64,000 nucleotides of DNA from Monocercomonoides exilis (Eukaryota > Preaxostyla > Oxymonadida > Polymastigidae): contig LSRY02000037.1 of assembly GCA_001643675.2 (NCBI GenBank), forward strand, positions 62,001 through 126,000. The letters run 5' to 3'. Both the position numbers and the translations under genes were made by a program. Under the pieces are notes generated by a model. It was not told the origin of the DNA. It did no database searches and worked only from the letters and a program-made list of their open reading frames with translations. How positions within the stretch are numbered: the first letter of the stretch is position 1; each line of letters starts with the position of its first letter. Shown piece after piece: positions 32,713-43,300 of the stretch.

Positions 32713-33000
32713 TTTAAATAAAAATTAATCTGACCCACAAATGATATTTTAAAATATATTTTTGGTATATATACAAATGTGATATAATCTAATATTTGAA
32801 TTTTGAAAGAAATCCAATTTCTCATGGGGGGGAAATGGGGGGGTTCAAGTCCTTCCATTGAGCTTTCATGAGAAATTGGACTGCACAAAGGTTTGTAAAT
32901 ATTTCTAATTCATTCAAAAATTTAAATATTAATTAAAAATTCTTTAATGAGAATTAATAAATAAAAAAATTTATTAACGATCATTACCCATAATATATAA

Positions 33001-34602
33001 ATGAAATTACTAGTGAAAAAGAAAGCTGAAGCGGCGCAGAAGCGGCTGAAGGAAGCAATGTCTACATTACATTACAGAAAATATAGTTCAAGATTGGAAA
33101 GAATTGCGCACATTGTGAATGACAATGTTGTCAGGCTGGTCGACGGTGTTAAATACGGCGGAATCAGTAAGAAGTCATTGGAGCACGCTGTCAAAGCCAT
33201 AAAAAACGGAAGGCCTATTGCAAAAGTTGGTCACCCACCAATTATTAGCGGAGAAAAAGAAAAGCAATTCTTAGAAGAAGTTACAATAGAATCTCGATCT
33301 GGGACAAGCCTCTCGTTACGAAAAGCGCGTGATCTGGTTTGCGATTGATATTTGAATTGTATATTAATTGGTATTTAGATGGAAAATATAATTAATGATA
33401 GTAAAGAAGAAGAAGAAAATAAGGAAAATATAAAAAAGACAGTAACTCTAAAGACTGTTTACGCCTTCATACAGAGACATCCGGAACTGAAGTCCTCGCT
33501 ACCAAAGCAAGTTGACATTAACAGACTTGCGGCATCTTGCCAGAAAGTCCTAAGGCCGTGGTACACCGAATTACAGTCACTGCACGATGAAAACAAATAT
33601 CCAGAGGAATTGATCTTCAATGTCGACGAATCTTCGCTTCGAATTCCAACTTCTACACGTGGAGTCGTTGTTCATCCAGCAGATGAACAAGCTGGATTCA
33701 AAAAGACTGCCGAAAGGATGCCGAATGCTACTCTCGTTGCTGGAATTGCTGCTGATGGTTTCTCGCTTCCGTCTGTCGTGCTGTGGCCGAGTGCAACTCT
33801 TCCGAAAGAACTGACAACGCTGTTAACACAGTCGCTTGATATTTGGCCAAACAATAACGGCTGGATGGACAAAACAGCATTCAAAAAATACGCCTTAACA
33901 GTCCTGCTGCCAGCTATCATTGACAGAAGAAAGCGAATTCTAAAAGAAACTCATCGTTGCCTTCTTCTCCTGGATTCACACTCATCGCGGGCAGATCCAA
34001 CGATATGGAGACAGTTCAAGGAAGCCAAAATTGACGTAATCACCTTCGTTCCACACACCACGCACATATCGCAGCCGCTGGACAGAGGCGTATTTGCAGT
34101 ATTGAAGTCAGAGCTATCAAACAATTACAGTTCTCCATCATCCACCTCCTCATCTTCGAAAAGAACAGCTGTTGCAGATGTGTTGCCACAAGCCCTCCAC
34201 ACAGCATTCACCCCATCTGTGATCAAAAAAGCCTTCATTAACAGCGGAGTCCTCAGCGGTGGATCTGGATCTGTGTTAATGAAGCTTCCTCAGTCTTCTC
34301 AATACTTCATTCCTTCTCATTCTCATTGTTTCGACTTCTTCGGAAAAGAAATAACAAAAGAAAAGCTTCTTGATGAATGGGATGAATATAATGAAAAACA
34401 CAAGATGAAAATTGAAGAAATTGAAGAAAAAGAAAAGGAAACTGAAGAAGAAGAATTCCCTTTGAAGAAAAAAGTGAAAAGGAAATTCAGAAAAATTAAA
34501 AATGATGACGATGAAACAAGTGATGAATTTGACCCGTTTGAACGTGAAAATGGAAAAAGAAAAGTGAGAAGAGTTATTGATTCGAGTTTTGTATTTTTTT
34601 GA
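33001..34602 (+). CDS. pogo/Tigger-like DDE transposase, two exons
   Basis: Exons 33001-33336 and 33379-34602 join in frame to 519 aa. The 42-nt intron begins GTTTGC and ends TTTAG. The N-terminal 110 residues look like a helix-turn-helix DNA-binding region (ERIAHIVNDNVVRLVDGVKY, KSLEHAVKAI). The catalytic core shows the DDE_1 pattern: FNVDESSLRIP (first Asp), LLLDSHSSRADP (second Asp) and HTTHISQPLDRGVF (third Asp), with 35 residues between the second and third (DD35D), typical of pogo. A basic/acidic tail (KKKVKRKFRKIKN) may be a nuclear localisation signal. All three acidic residues and an open frame are present, so the enzyme may be active. It lies wholly between the inverted repeats of the element. 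Confidence 0.9.
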
Positions 34603-34650
34603 TGTGTTTTTAACTTTTTTTCATTTCAAAAAATTTTGGTGCCAATAAAG

Positions 34651-34677
34651 AAAAAAGTGCCAATAAAAAGATAACCC
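34651..34677 (-). repeat. Right terminal inverted repeat of pogo-type element
   Basis: Inverted copy of 32686-32712, followed by TA at 34678-34679. A further TTTATTGGCAC-like motif lies just inside at about 34637-34647. Confidence 0.9.
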
Positions 34678-34679
34678 TA

Positions 34680-36173
34680 TTATATTTTTCACAATAAAAC
34701 AGACAATAATTATTTATTATTTTATTATTGCTTTTTCATTTATTCAAAAGAAAAATCAATATTACTCAATATTCTTAAAGCGAAAGAATAACTTTTCCAC
34801 ACATTTTCAAATTAAAATTGTTTTCTCATGATTATTTCTCAATTATTTTTTTGATTGGAATAAATTTCTTCTTTTTTTTACCAAGAAAATCACTTCATTG
34901 AAAATTCATTTTCATTTTATTGATTTTATGAAAGTCTATATTTCGTGATTCACACGTTTCAGTTTTGAAGAAAATGATTTTTGATCAAATGGAAAATTCG
35001 TTTTTGAAACTGATTCGTGTTGATTTCTCTCTTTGATAATGAATCTGTTTCTTGACGTTTGATGAGAAATTTTATTTTTGAAGCTCTTTTTCAACAAATT
35101 GAGATTATAGCACTGTAGTAATGCTTATTCTATTTTCTGTTTTGTTCGAATCGAGGCAGACCATGATTTGAGCTGCTTAGCTCAAATGCAGGGAATAATC
35201 GTCTAACATGTTCAACGCTAATTTTTGATTCGTAGAAAAGCAGACAGACACCTCAATAAAGGATATTTATCCTTCAGATTATTCATTTTTTCAGTTTCGC
35301 TTATCTATTTGGCAGTTGAACATTCAACTTTGATGTTTACACTCATAATAAAGACATTGTTTTGAGCATAAATTCTGAGTTTTTATATAATATTCAGCGT
35401 CTCGAATTCGTTTTCCAAGTGAATCAAAGTTATTCACAAATTGAGTTTTATTCCAGGATCATACTCAAACCTTGGAGGCATCATATTTTCACTGATAATT
35501 TTTCATGTGCAATGCGAAGAGATTCAGTTTTCCCTGACATTACGTTTTTCTTGCAGGAAACAAATGTTTTTATATCTGGATGCTTCAAAATGGAAAAGAA
35601 ATTCAATCTGATGTTAGTGAAATATTGGAAGAACCATCTCTTTCACGCGGAGCATTAATGCCACTTTCACGCAAAGGAAAAATGTTTTGTTTATTTATTT
35701 ATCTATGAATGCATTTGAAGAATTAATAACTTGGAGAAGCCAGAAGCTGTACATAAATCATATTCTCAGAATCAAAATACAGAAAATGAACACATCCAAA
35801 ACGAGAGTGCTGTTGTTGCATCGAAGGAAGCAGTTTTCTGAGGCAAAATCGATGCAATGCCGTGGAAGACACTGTTTCAACTTATTAGCGAAGATGCTTC
35901 CATCATAGCCACGTTTGAAATTCACTCCTCACATCTGAATTGTTTTCTGCTCCTCAACAAATAAGAAAAGCGAAGTCCAAACTATTTTTAAAAATATCTT
36001 TGCAATTTAAGATTACATCAGTTGTTCCCCTCAAACCCTCAAAATTGCATCAATGCATTTTTCATTATCTTCCAAAGCAGACAATGTTTCCAGCTCCGAG
36101 AAATGTTACTATCTATTTATTGAAAGTTCACAGCAGACAACAACATCGTGAGCGATTCATCTTCGTTCAAAGC
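34680..36173. other. Upstream region of right arm
   Basis: Reverse complement of 54-1545, displaced from its gene by the transposon. It holds plus-strand open frames 35362-35658 and 35687-35908 that match minus-strand frames in the left arm, with few substitutions. Their coding status is unproven. Confidence 0.6.
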
Positions 36174-36182
36174 TTGTGGTTT

Positions 36183-36207
36183 TCCTTTTTCTTCTTCTTC
36201 TTCTTCT

Positions 36208-36239
<32 letters not shown>

Positions 36240-36305
36240 CTCTTCCTCTTCTTCTTCTTCTTCTTTTCCTTCTTCATAAAATTCTTCTTCTTCTTTATCT
36301 TCTTC
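36183..36305. repeat. TTC/TCC microsatellite at outer edge of right arm
   Basis: Polypyrimidine triplet tract (TTC with TCC interruptions) starting within about 10 bp of the last base homologous to the left arm. The left arm also ends at triplet repeats (GAT/AAT at 5-40), though of different sequence. Confidence 0.85.
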
Positions 36306-36459
36306 TCCTCCATCCAATGCTCTCCATTCGCAACAATGTCTGACGGATAGCGTTTTCTCCAATCAAGCAGAAGTTTCTCATTGTTCTGCACACACAAGCA
36401 CAAACACAAACACCTCTGTGACTTTGAGTTGTGACGGTGCAGCACACAAACAGAAAGGC

Positions 36460-36960
36460 AAGTGAAGTGGAGTCTGAAGCAGCTGCATCAATACTTAGGT
36501 GAAAAGAAAGCATTGGAAGCAGTTGGATATCTCTTCAGTGAATGGGAGCTTGTGGGCAAATGTGTGGTTCAGCTGGTTCAAAGGCAGCTCTTTCCACAGA
36601 ATCGCATTCTTCGTGTTGTGGCAGTGCATATTTACAACACCCGCAGTGAGATGGGTTTCAATCATAATCTGAGCAAACTATTTTATTAATCTGATGAATC
36701 GCCTCATATTGGATAAAAATACAATCTGAACCAGAAATGTCACCTTGCTGAAATTATGTTGCGATGCTATTGAACATTTTCAGCAGGCTTATCTTCTGAA
36801 TGCATTGAAGATAAAGGAGATATCTTGTTCAGTTTTTGTTTTCTGGGAGGAAAGAAGAAATGAAAAGGAGGAAGAGGAAGAGGAAGAGGAAGAAGCAGAT
36901 TATATCGATGGATTTGACAAAAATATTCCAAAAAATTCTTTAAATAGAAAGAGGCAAACA
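36460..36960 (+). other. Unrecognised possible coding remnant
   Basis: A 75-codon open frame (36462-36689) with balanced composition reads LGEKKALEAVGYLFSEWELV and continues into a region broken by stops. It precedes the degraded family member below and might be part of the same dead gene or a different one. I cannot assign it. Confidence 0.3.
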
Positions 36961-37260
36961 GAGAAGCCGATTCTCATTCGTTTATTCAAAATAGCAGAAG
37001 AAAGCAGAGTTGCAGAAGTGGCAGAGGTTGATGGACTGTTGAAAGGCGGAGTCTTTGAATTCTTTTTGGAGGAAATTCATCGATCAGCATGGAAAGAAGA
37101 AATGGAATAAGAATGCTTGGAATTTATTCTTATGATTTTTTCAAAAAGACCGAAAGAAAAGACGGATGGAGAAGCGAACGAAACAAAACGAAAAGAGTTG
37201 AAAAAGAACATATTTGAAAAATGGAAGAAGAAGGAAATGAAGATTACATCATCATGTTGT
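36960..37260 (+). pseudogene. Decayed copy of the oxymonad-type expanded family (C-terminal part)
   Basis: Translated segments VDGLLKGGVFEFFLEEIH and, after an in-frame TAA at about 37108, ETKRKELKKNIFEKWKKKE align with DSLLKSGVVGVVLEEMEQ and ETKRKELKRKIFEKMEEE of the gene at 37774-40854. The start of the domain is missing and the frame breaks after about 37250. It is a truncated relic, in opposite orientation to the better-preserved member 500 bp away. Confidence 0.7.
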
Positions 37261-39225
37261 GCCATTATATATGTAAAGGTGTTTCTGAAGATTATCATTT
37301 GATTAAGAATAATCCAGATTATTTTTTGTATTAATAATTTAACTGAATAGATATTCGCTTCATCTTTTTGTGTTTCCTTTTTTATGATATTTTGTGCAGA
37401 ACACTCATTTGTTCTGGAAATAAAGGAATTCTAATGTGCAAAATTAAATAAAAGTGTTTTTTCAAAGAATACCAATACTTTTCAAGAAAGATGAACATTT
37501 GTTTTAAAGTATATAATTAATAATAAGAAATAAGAAAAATCAACAGGAAGAGAATCAAGCTTGTTGAATTTTTCTATGTGTGTTATGAAGAAAAAAATTT
37601 CAACTTTCAAAAAAAAAAAAAATTCAATATTCTTAAAACATTTTCAAATACAATTTAAAGGATTCACAAAGCTGAAATTATCAAAACAAAATTATGGAGG
37701 GCAAGGAAAAAATGTTTGCTTTTTCACAATTCTTCTGATGTTTGACTCTCAAAGTGAAATTCCTCTTATTTCCTCAAAAATACACAAGATAATCTGAAAT
37801 ATCCAAAGAGAAATTATCAAAATTTCTGAATAGAAAATAAAATATTTCATGAAAACTTGTGATGACATCTTCATATCCCTCTTCTTCCATCTTTTCAAAT
37901 ATCTTCCTTTTCAACTCTTTTCTTTTCGTTTCGTCTATTTCATATTTCTCCTCTTTATTCAATCTTCTTGAAAGATTCAAAAAGAAATACAAGCAATCCC
38001 GCATGATTCCATCATCCAAAGTTGATTGCTCCATTTCCTCCAAAACAACACCAACAACTCCACTTTTCAATAAGCTATCAATTTTCACAATAACACGTTC
38101 CGCTACTCTTCTAAATATAAAAAAGCATTGTTTGCTTGTATCTGGGTGATTATCTCTTGATGCTCGAGATAAATGAACAAGGCTGCCTATCACACCAGCA
38201 AGTTCTTCATTCCACAATGTGTACCTGGTCAAGTGTCTATCAATAACATCGATCCATCTTCGAATAATAATTTCTTTTCCTCCATCTCCTTCTTTTCTCT
38301 TCCCATCAACACATTTTGAAAGCTTTTCTAATTCTCTTCTTGCTTCCCTCACAAAATGCAGCTCATTCACAACTTCTTCTTTCAAGCTTCTATAAAATAA
38401 AATTCTTCTTATAAAAAACTGCCAAGCAGATTGATAAGCTAGATGGGTTAGGTTGCGATGTTCCTGATGATATTTTAAAATCTCTTTGATCTCATTATAA
38501 AATTGTTCTTGTCCCACTTTCTAACGAAAATAATAAAAAGAAGCAATGAATTTAATTAATTTGAAAAATAAAAATGAATAAGATATGCTCATACGCAATA
38601 TCCTATGTTGCTCAAAGATAGCAACGCTATTTCCACTTCTTTTTGAGTTTCCTCGTTTTCCTCCTTGTTCGAAGCAACTTTCAGAAGACAAGGTACACAT
38701 ATTGAAAACAATTCATCTGAAATGTCCCCTTCAACCAGCGAAACAAAGCATTCGCAGAGATTAACAAAATGCTTTTCGTTCTTTTCTTCTTTTTTCTTCT
38801 TATTTTCATTAGTTATCATCTCTTTCATCCTTTCGCTCAATAATGAATAATCAAAAGATTCTAAGCAAATTATTTTCAGCACTTTGCAAAATCCAGCATT
38901 CTTCAACAACAAAATTGCGTTTCTCCATGACAATTTCTCTTCTCCAATCATTTGGTCTATTTTATTATACATTCTAACTGTGAAAATAGACTCAAATTCT
39001 TCTTTATTCATTTCATTAACTATTTCATTCATTTCTTCAATTTTCTGCATTTGTTCATCTTCTCTGCAATGTTCCACTTCACAAAACAATTCTGCAAACA
39101 AGTTTCAAAATACAAAAATTATGTTCAAAATTGTTCAAACCAAGTATAATGACAAACTTGAAAACTTCACAGTTTTGACCGTAATCAAAATTTCATCTTC
39201 AGAATAATCATCTTCTGAATTATTA

Positions 39226-40535
39226 CACCAAAAATAATTCTAATTCGAAAAAAAATAATTCAATTTCGTAATTAATATTTCAATTTCGAAAAAGAATAAT
39301 TCAAAATCGGAATTAATAATTCGAATTCGAAAAAAAATAATTCGATTTCGGAATTAATAATTCAAAATCGAAAATTAATAATTCGAATTCGGAAATTAAT
39401 AATTCAATTTCGTAATTTATTAATTCAATTTCGAAAAAGAATAATTCAATTTCGAAAATGAATACTTCAATTTCGAAATTCATTAAAAACCGAAAATATT
39501 TATATATCTCGAGAATGGATTTCAGAAAATTTCAAGTTGTTTTATAATCAATTAAATATGTCAAAAATTTTATGAAAAGTTCTTTTTGTTTCATTTTCAA
39601 ATAAAGAAAAATTTTCAAATAATTATCAATTTTCTGTTCCCACTGACCAATTAACGATGTAATGAAAACAAAATATTGTCAATGTTCTTGTTTCCATTTT
39701 AGTAAAGTTTAGTGAGTGGATTCAGAACTTTGAGAGAAATATGAAAATTTTATTCTATTTGTAAATTTAACATAAGGAACTTTTCAAAAAAATTTTGACA
39801 TATTATTGCTCAAATAACATATTTTTTAACATAAATATGAATCAAATCAATTTTTTGAATTTTTTTTCATTTTCGAAAATCAGCACTGAAATGATAGAAA
39901 TTTCAAAAATATTCATTCTATTGAATATCAAAATAAAAATATTTAAATTTCAATCACGTTTATTGAAAAATGAAAAACAAGAATTTATTTTTCCAATAGA
40001 AAAAATTTTTTCTTTGGTAAAAATATTAAAATCATCAATTTTTAAAACGAAAATGAATACATTTTCTTTTCAAATAAACAACAAAATAAAATATTTTCAA
40101 TCAAAATGAATGAAAATTATTCGAAGAAAATACATAATTTTTCAAATATTGATAATCAAAATTTGCTGATGAGATAAAAATTTAAAGAATAAAAAACCCC
40201 AAACACAAGTTTTTCATACCACACAACAAAAAAATTCACGTTTCGAAATTGAATTATTCTTTTTCGAAATCGAATTAATAAATTACGAAATTGAATTATT
40301 AATTTCCGAATTCGAATTATTTTTTTTCGATTTTGAATTATTAATTTCCGAATTCGAATTATTCTTTTTCGATTTTGAATTATTAATTCCGAAATCGAAT
40401 TATTTTTTTTCGAATTCGAATTATTAATTCCGATTTTGAATTATTCTTTTTCGAAATTGAAATATTAATTACGAAATTGAATTATTTTTTTTCGATTTTG
40501 AATTATTTTTTTTCGAAATAGAATTATTTTTGGTG
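39226..40535. mobile_element. 1.3 kb MITE-like element with long internally repetitive inverted repeats
   Basis: It begins CACCAAAAATAATTC and ends with the complement, flanked by TA at 39224-39225 and 40536-40537. The inverted repeats are about 232 bp (39226-39457) and 295 bp (40241-40535). Both are built from degenerate units that alternate ATTCGAAW and ATTAATAATTC motifs, so they differ in unit number. The middle (39458-40240) is AT-rich with no transposase, only a weak 104-codon frame. Removing the element and one TA exactly restores the 30-bp tandem array of the host gene, which proves insertion. It was presumably mobilised in trans by a Tc1/mariner-type transposase. Confidence 0.88.
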
Positions 40536-40537
40536 TA

Positions 40538-40830
40538 TCTTCAGAATAATCATCTTCTGAATTATTATCTTCAGAATAATCATCTTCTGAATTATTATCT
40601 TCAGAATAATCATCTTCTGAATTATTATCTTCAGAATAATCATCTTCTGAATTATTATCTTCAGAATAATCATCTTCTGAATTATTATCTTCAGAATAAT
40701 CATCTTCTGAATTATTATCTTCAGAATAATCATCTTCTGAATTATTATCTTCAGAATAATCATCTTCTGAATTATTATCTTCAGAATAATCATCTTCTGA
40801 ATTATTATCTTCAGAATAATCATCTTCAAA
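40538..40830. repeat. 30-bp tandem repeat array, about 10 copies
   Basis: A near-perfect 30-bp unit (TATCTTCAGAATAATCATCT...) is repeated without spacers. On the minus strand it encodes the acidic decapeptide EDDYSEDNNS. One further copy lies across the inserted element at 39196-39225. Because 30 is divisible by 3, copy-number change keeps the frame. Confidence 0.95.
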
Positions 40831-41147
40831 AATATCATCATTTGACAAATTCATTCTGTTTGTTGCATAATATATTCAAAATTAGGGGCAAAGCTTGGCA
40901 AATAACAAAATAAAAGATAAATACACACATCGTTGATTATCTTGCAGTACTAAAATGATCGCAACACAAATGGTTTTGTTTTTGCTTTATGAAAAGAAGT
41001 GTATAAGAAATTGGAAAAAAAACCTCAAGGATTTGCTGTATGAAGCCAAAAATGGAAATCTTTTGTTTCTTTTTGATCAAAACCAACAAATTATTTGAAG
41101 AATCATGTTTTTTCAAATAAATCAAAAAATATTTGAATCACAATTAA

Positions 41148-41224
41148 TTTATGAATAGAATAAATAGAAAATACTTGAGCTAGAGAAAATGAAATCTGGC
41201 AGATTAAACGAGTGAATGGAAGAT

Positions 41225-41232
<8 letters not shown>
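41148..41232. repeat. Dispersed repeat, copy 1
   Basis: About 85 bp resembling 45272-45362 at roughly 75-80% identity by eye, sharing GAGAAAATGAAATCT and the AGTGAATG.AAGAT segment. In this copy it is followed by poly(T) and then by a TGTCGCACAT.TCTAA motif; in the other copy that motif comes first. Confidence 0.6.
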
Positions 41233-41292
<60 letters not shown>

Positions 41293-41372
41293 TGACCGAC
41301 AGCAATAAAAAATAGTATGTCGTGTCGCACATATCTAATGCTATTATTCAAAAAAAAAAAAAAAAAAAAAAA
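41233..41372. repeat. Poly(T)59 and poly(A)23 flanking a 58-bp segment
   Basis: T run 41233-41291, then a short segment with GTGACCGACAGC and TGTCGCACAT, then A run 41350-41372. The runs could pair into a hairpin. Frames across it are pure Phe or Lys and are not real. Confidence 0.85.
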
Positions 41373-41420
41373 TAATAATTTTTTTAATAGAAAAAAGAAC
41401 ACCATATTGTATATCAAATA

Positions 41421-41905
41421 AATATATTCTAAACCTCTGTGACATGACAAGAGAAATTTGAAAAAATGACAAAATGACTGACAAGATATTTATGATTTGT
41501 CAAAAAGTGTTATTAATCACGATTTCACAATAATTAATTGCAGAAATAATTAATTTGAAAAATGAAAAACAACAATTCTTATTATTTTGAAATTATCAAA
41601 TTTAAAATTTTGATGATCAAGTTCCCAATATTTATTTTATTTGACATGAAATGTCAGTTGAGGAATATTTTTGTCACAATTTGTCATTGACAGTCACTGA
41701 CGGTCACTGCCGGTCACTGACAAAAGAGAAAAATCAACAAGATATTACATATACTATCAACAAATCTTATCCAATTTGCTTTGAAAAGACTTTAGAAGTT
41801 TTAGCAATAGTATTTTTTATTATCATTAAAAAAAAAATTTTTTTTTCTTTGTGACAGACGAGGCTTCAAGTTATTTGTCAGGTCACAGAGGTATAATATA
41901 TTCAT
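41421..41905. repeat. Short inverted-repeat element, possible MITE
   Basis: AATATATTCTAAACCTCTGT at 41421 is matched in inverted form by the bases ending at about 41903 (CCTCTGTGACCTGACAA read on the minus strand). The arms are about 28 bp with a few differences. Inside are repeated GACAGTCACTGACGGTCACT motifs at 41687-41720. No clean target duplication is visible. Confidence 0.5.
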
Positions 41906-42568
41906 TTTGTTTATGAAAATTGATTAATACTATACGATCAGACATACCATTATATTCTATTTATTTGTTGAAACCATTTTTTTTTTCAAATCTTGTCAAA
42001 TTCAATATGAAACGTATAAAATTGAATGAGTAATGATTTAATTATTGCTGATTTTAATTTCAATTCACTTTCATTTCCACTATCAGTTCATTTGCCAATA
42101 TTTCATGAATAACATATTACATTTGAAATCTAACTGATGTATTTTTTGTCAAAACATGGGATTTTAATTCCATCAAGAAATTTTCTTATGAGAAATTGCT
42201 GTTGTATTTGAAATTCTGGTTGTTTCTTTCTTTTTCTTTTTTTTTCAGAATTGTTTTCTGAATTGAATTTTTGCAATGAGGAAAGGAAAAAAGTAGAAAC
42301 TTATCTTTTATGAATGAAACAATAGATGGAATAATTAAGAATTCATTTGAAATTGTTTCATCAATTTAACTGTTCAACAAAACATCCAAAATGATTAAAG
42401 AAATGTGAATATCTAAGAAAAATTTATATTTGTTGATGAAAAAAGTGGGACATTTCAAAGTGTGATAGTGTTTGATAAGTGATGGATTATTCTGTTCTTC
42501 ATTAATGTGGGATGTGAAAAGATGAATGCTATTGAAAATCTGAAGTTTATGGAAAAGGATGATTGGTA

Positions 42569-43051
42569 AGAGGGTACATAGCGACCGGTATTAAATTTAT
42601 CCAAAAGAAGAATTATTGACCTTGAAAAACCCATTTTCAGATGTTAAAATTCACAAATAGGAGAAATATTCGATTAAAAACTGAAAATTTTTAGTATTTA
42701 TAAAGCAGGAGTTATTAAAAATAAGTGATCAAACCCCTAAGATATATTAGAGAGATACTTTCTTTTAGGTTTTTATTGGAAATAAAGATTTTCCTATTAT
42801 CAATGTGTTTATTAGGGTTATGTTAACGTTAACTTTTAATATAATCAACCGATTAGGGTTTTTTTTATTTAAGGTGGGGAAGTTAACATAATTAAAATTA
42901 CTGTTGGATTTAAAAAAATAGGTTTTCTCAGCTTTAAATCACTGTTATACGAAAATCACTTTCGAAATGTCATAATTGCATTAATTGAAAATTGTATAAA
43001 TAAATAAAAACATGTCAATCGATTTTTTTTACCGGTCGTTATCTGCCCACT
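42569..43051. mobile_element. 483-bp TA-flanked MITE-like element
   Basis: Terminal inverted repeats of 22 bp (AGAGGGTACATAGCGACCGG at the left; AGTGGGCAGATAACGACCGG at the right, inverted) differ at four positions. TA lies directly outside both ends (42567-42568 and 43052-43053). The interior is AT-rich without coding potential. Confidence 0.75.
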
Positions 43052-43300
43052 TACCGGATGATTTCTTTATGTTATTCTTTGGAAATGTCATCTTTTTCTT
43101 TGCAACTGGTACTCTTTCAACTTACTTTAAATTTGTGTTCTTTATCAAATGAATGTTTTCTTGCATTCCTCTTTCCTTATAACTGCAAAGAAAGAAGTTG
43201 AAATGACAATGTAAGCTTAAAGTTGCTCTGATAGGTTTTTTGCGTTTGAACATGTCAATTTCATTTTTGAAATTATTGTTATTTTTATTTTTTTTTTCAG

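Larger units (their letters stand above)
32686..34677 (+). mobile_element. pogo-type DNA transposon, apparently complete
   Basis: Terminal inverted repeats of about 27 bp start GGGTYATCTTTTTATTGGCA at each end (32686-32712; 34651-34677, inverted), with one mismatch. TA dinucleotides at 32684-32685 and 34678-34679 are the target duplication expected of Tc1/mariner/pogo elements. A single spliced transposase gene fills the interior. The right end carries a second TTTATTGGCAC motif inside the repeat, possibly a second transposase-binding site. The insertion separates the right beta-helix gene from the upstream DNA that is contiguous with its homolog in the left arm. Confidence 0.92.
23742..36173 (-). 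repeat. Right arm of large inverted duplication
   Basis: In reverse complement it reproduces 54-9522: 3' flank, beta-helix/pseudokinase gene, promoter region and 1.5 kb of upstream DNA. It is about 3 kb longer than the left arm because it retains an extra 978-bp gene module and carries a 2 kb transposon at 32686-34677. The outer end meets a TTC microsatellite. Confidence 0.93.
37774..40854 (-). pseudogene. Member of an expanded oxymonad-type helical repeat family, first exon split by an inverted-repeat element
   Basis: Exons 40854-39158 (interrupted by 39226-40535), 39091-38595 and 38520-37774 can be joined. Leaving out the inserted element plus one TA gives an unbroken frame of 543 codons, with introns GTTTGT..GCAG and GTATGA..TTAG. 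The N-terminus is an acidic 10-residue repeat (EDDYSEDNNS, about 11 copies). The rest is alpha-helical, with ELFCEVEHC, KHFVNLCECFVSLVEGDIS, ICVPCLLKVASNKEENEE, EIKEILKYHQEHRNLTHLAY and a C-terminus ending ISDYLVYF. I recall this as a Monocercomonoides-specific multicopy family (from memory, unverified); ARM/HEAT-like folding is a guess. As it stands the element introduces stops in exon 1, so the full product is unlikely unless the insert is spliced out or translation starts downstream. Confidence 0.7.

Noticed and set aside
40538-40830. 30-bp repeat array that might be read as CRISPR
   Set aside because: Units are directly adjacent with no spacers, and they encode an acidic decapeptide in a eukaryotic gene.
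41233-41372. Poly(T)/poly(A) pair as a retrotransposon or processed pseudogene
   Set aside because: No coding sequence, no target duplication and only 58 bp between the runs.
42800-42870. TTAGGGTT motifs suggesting telomeric sequence
   Set aside because: Only two isolated occurrences within a small inverted-repeat element, with no tandem array.
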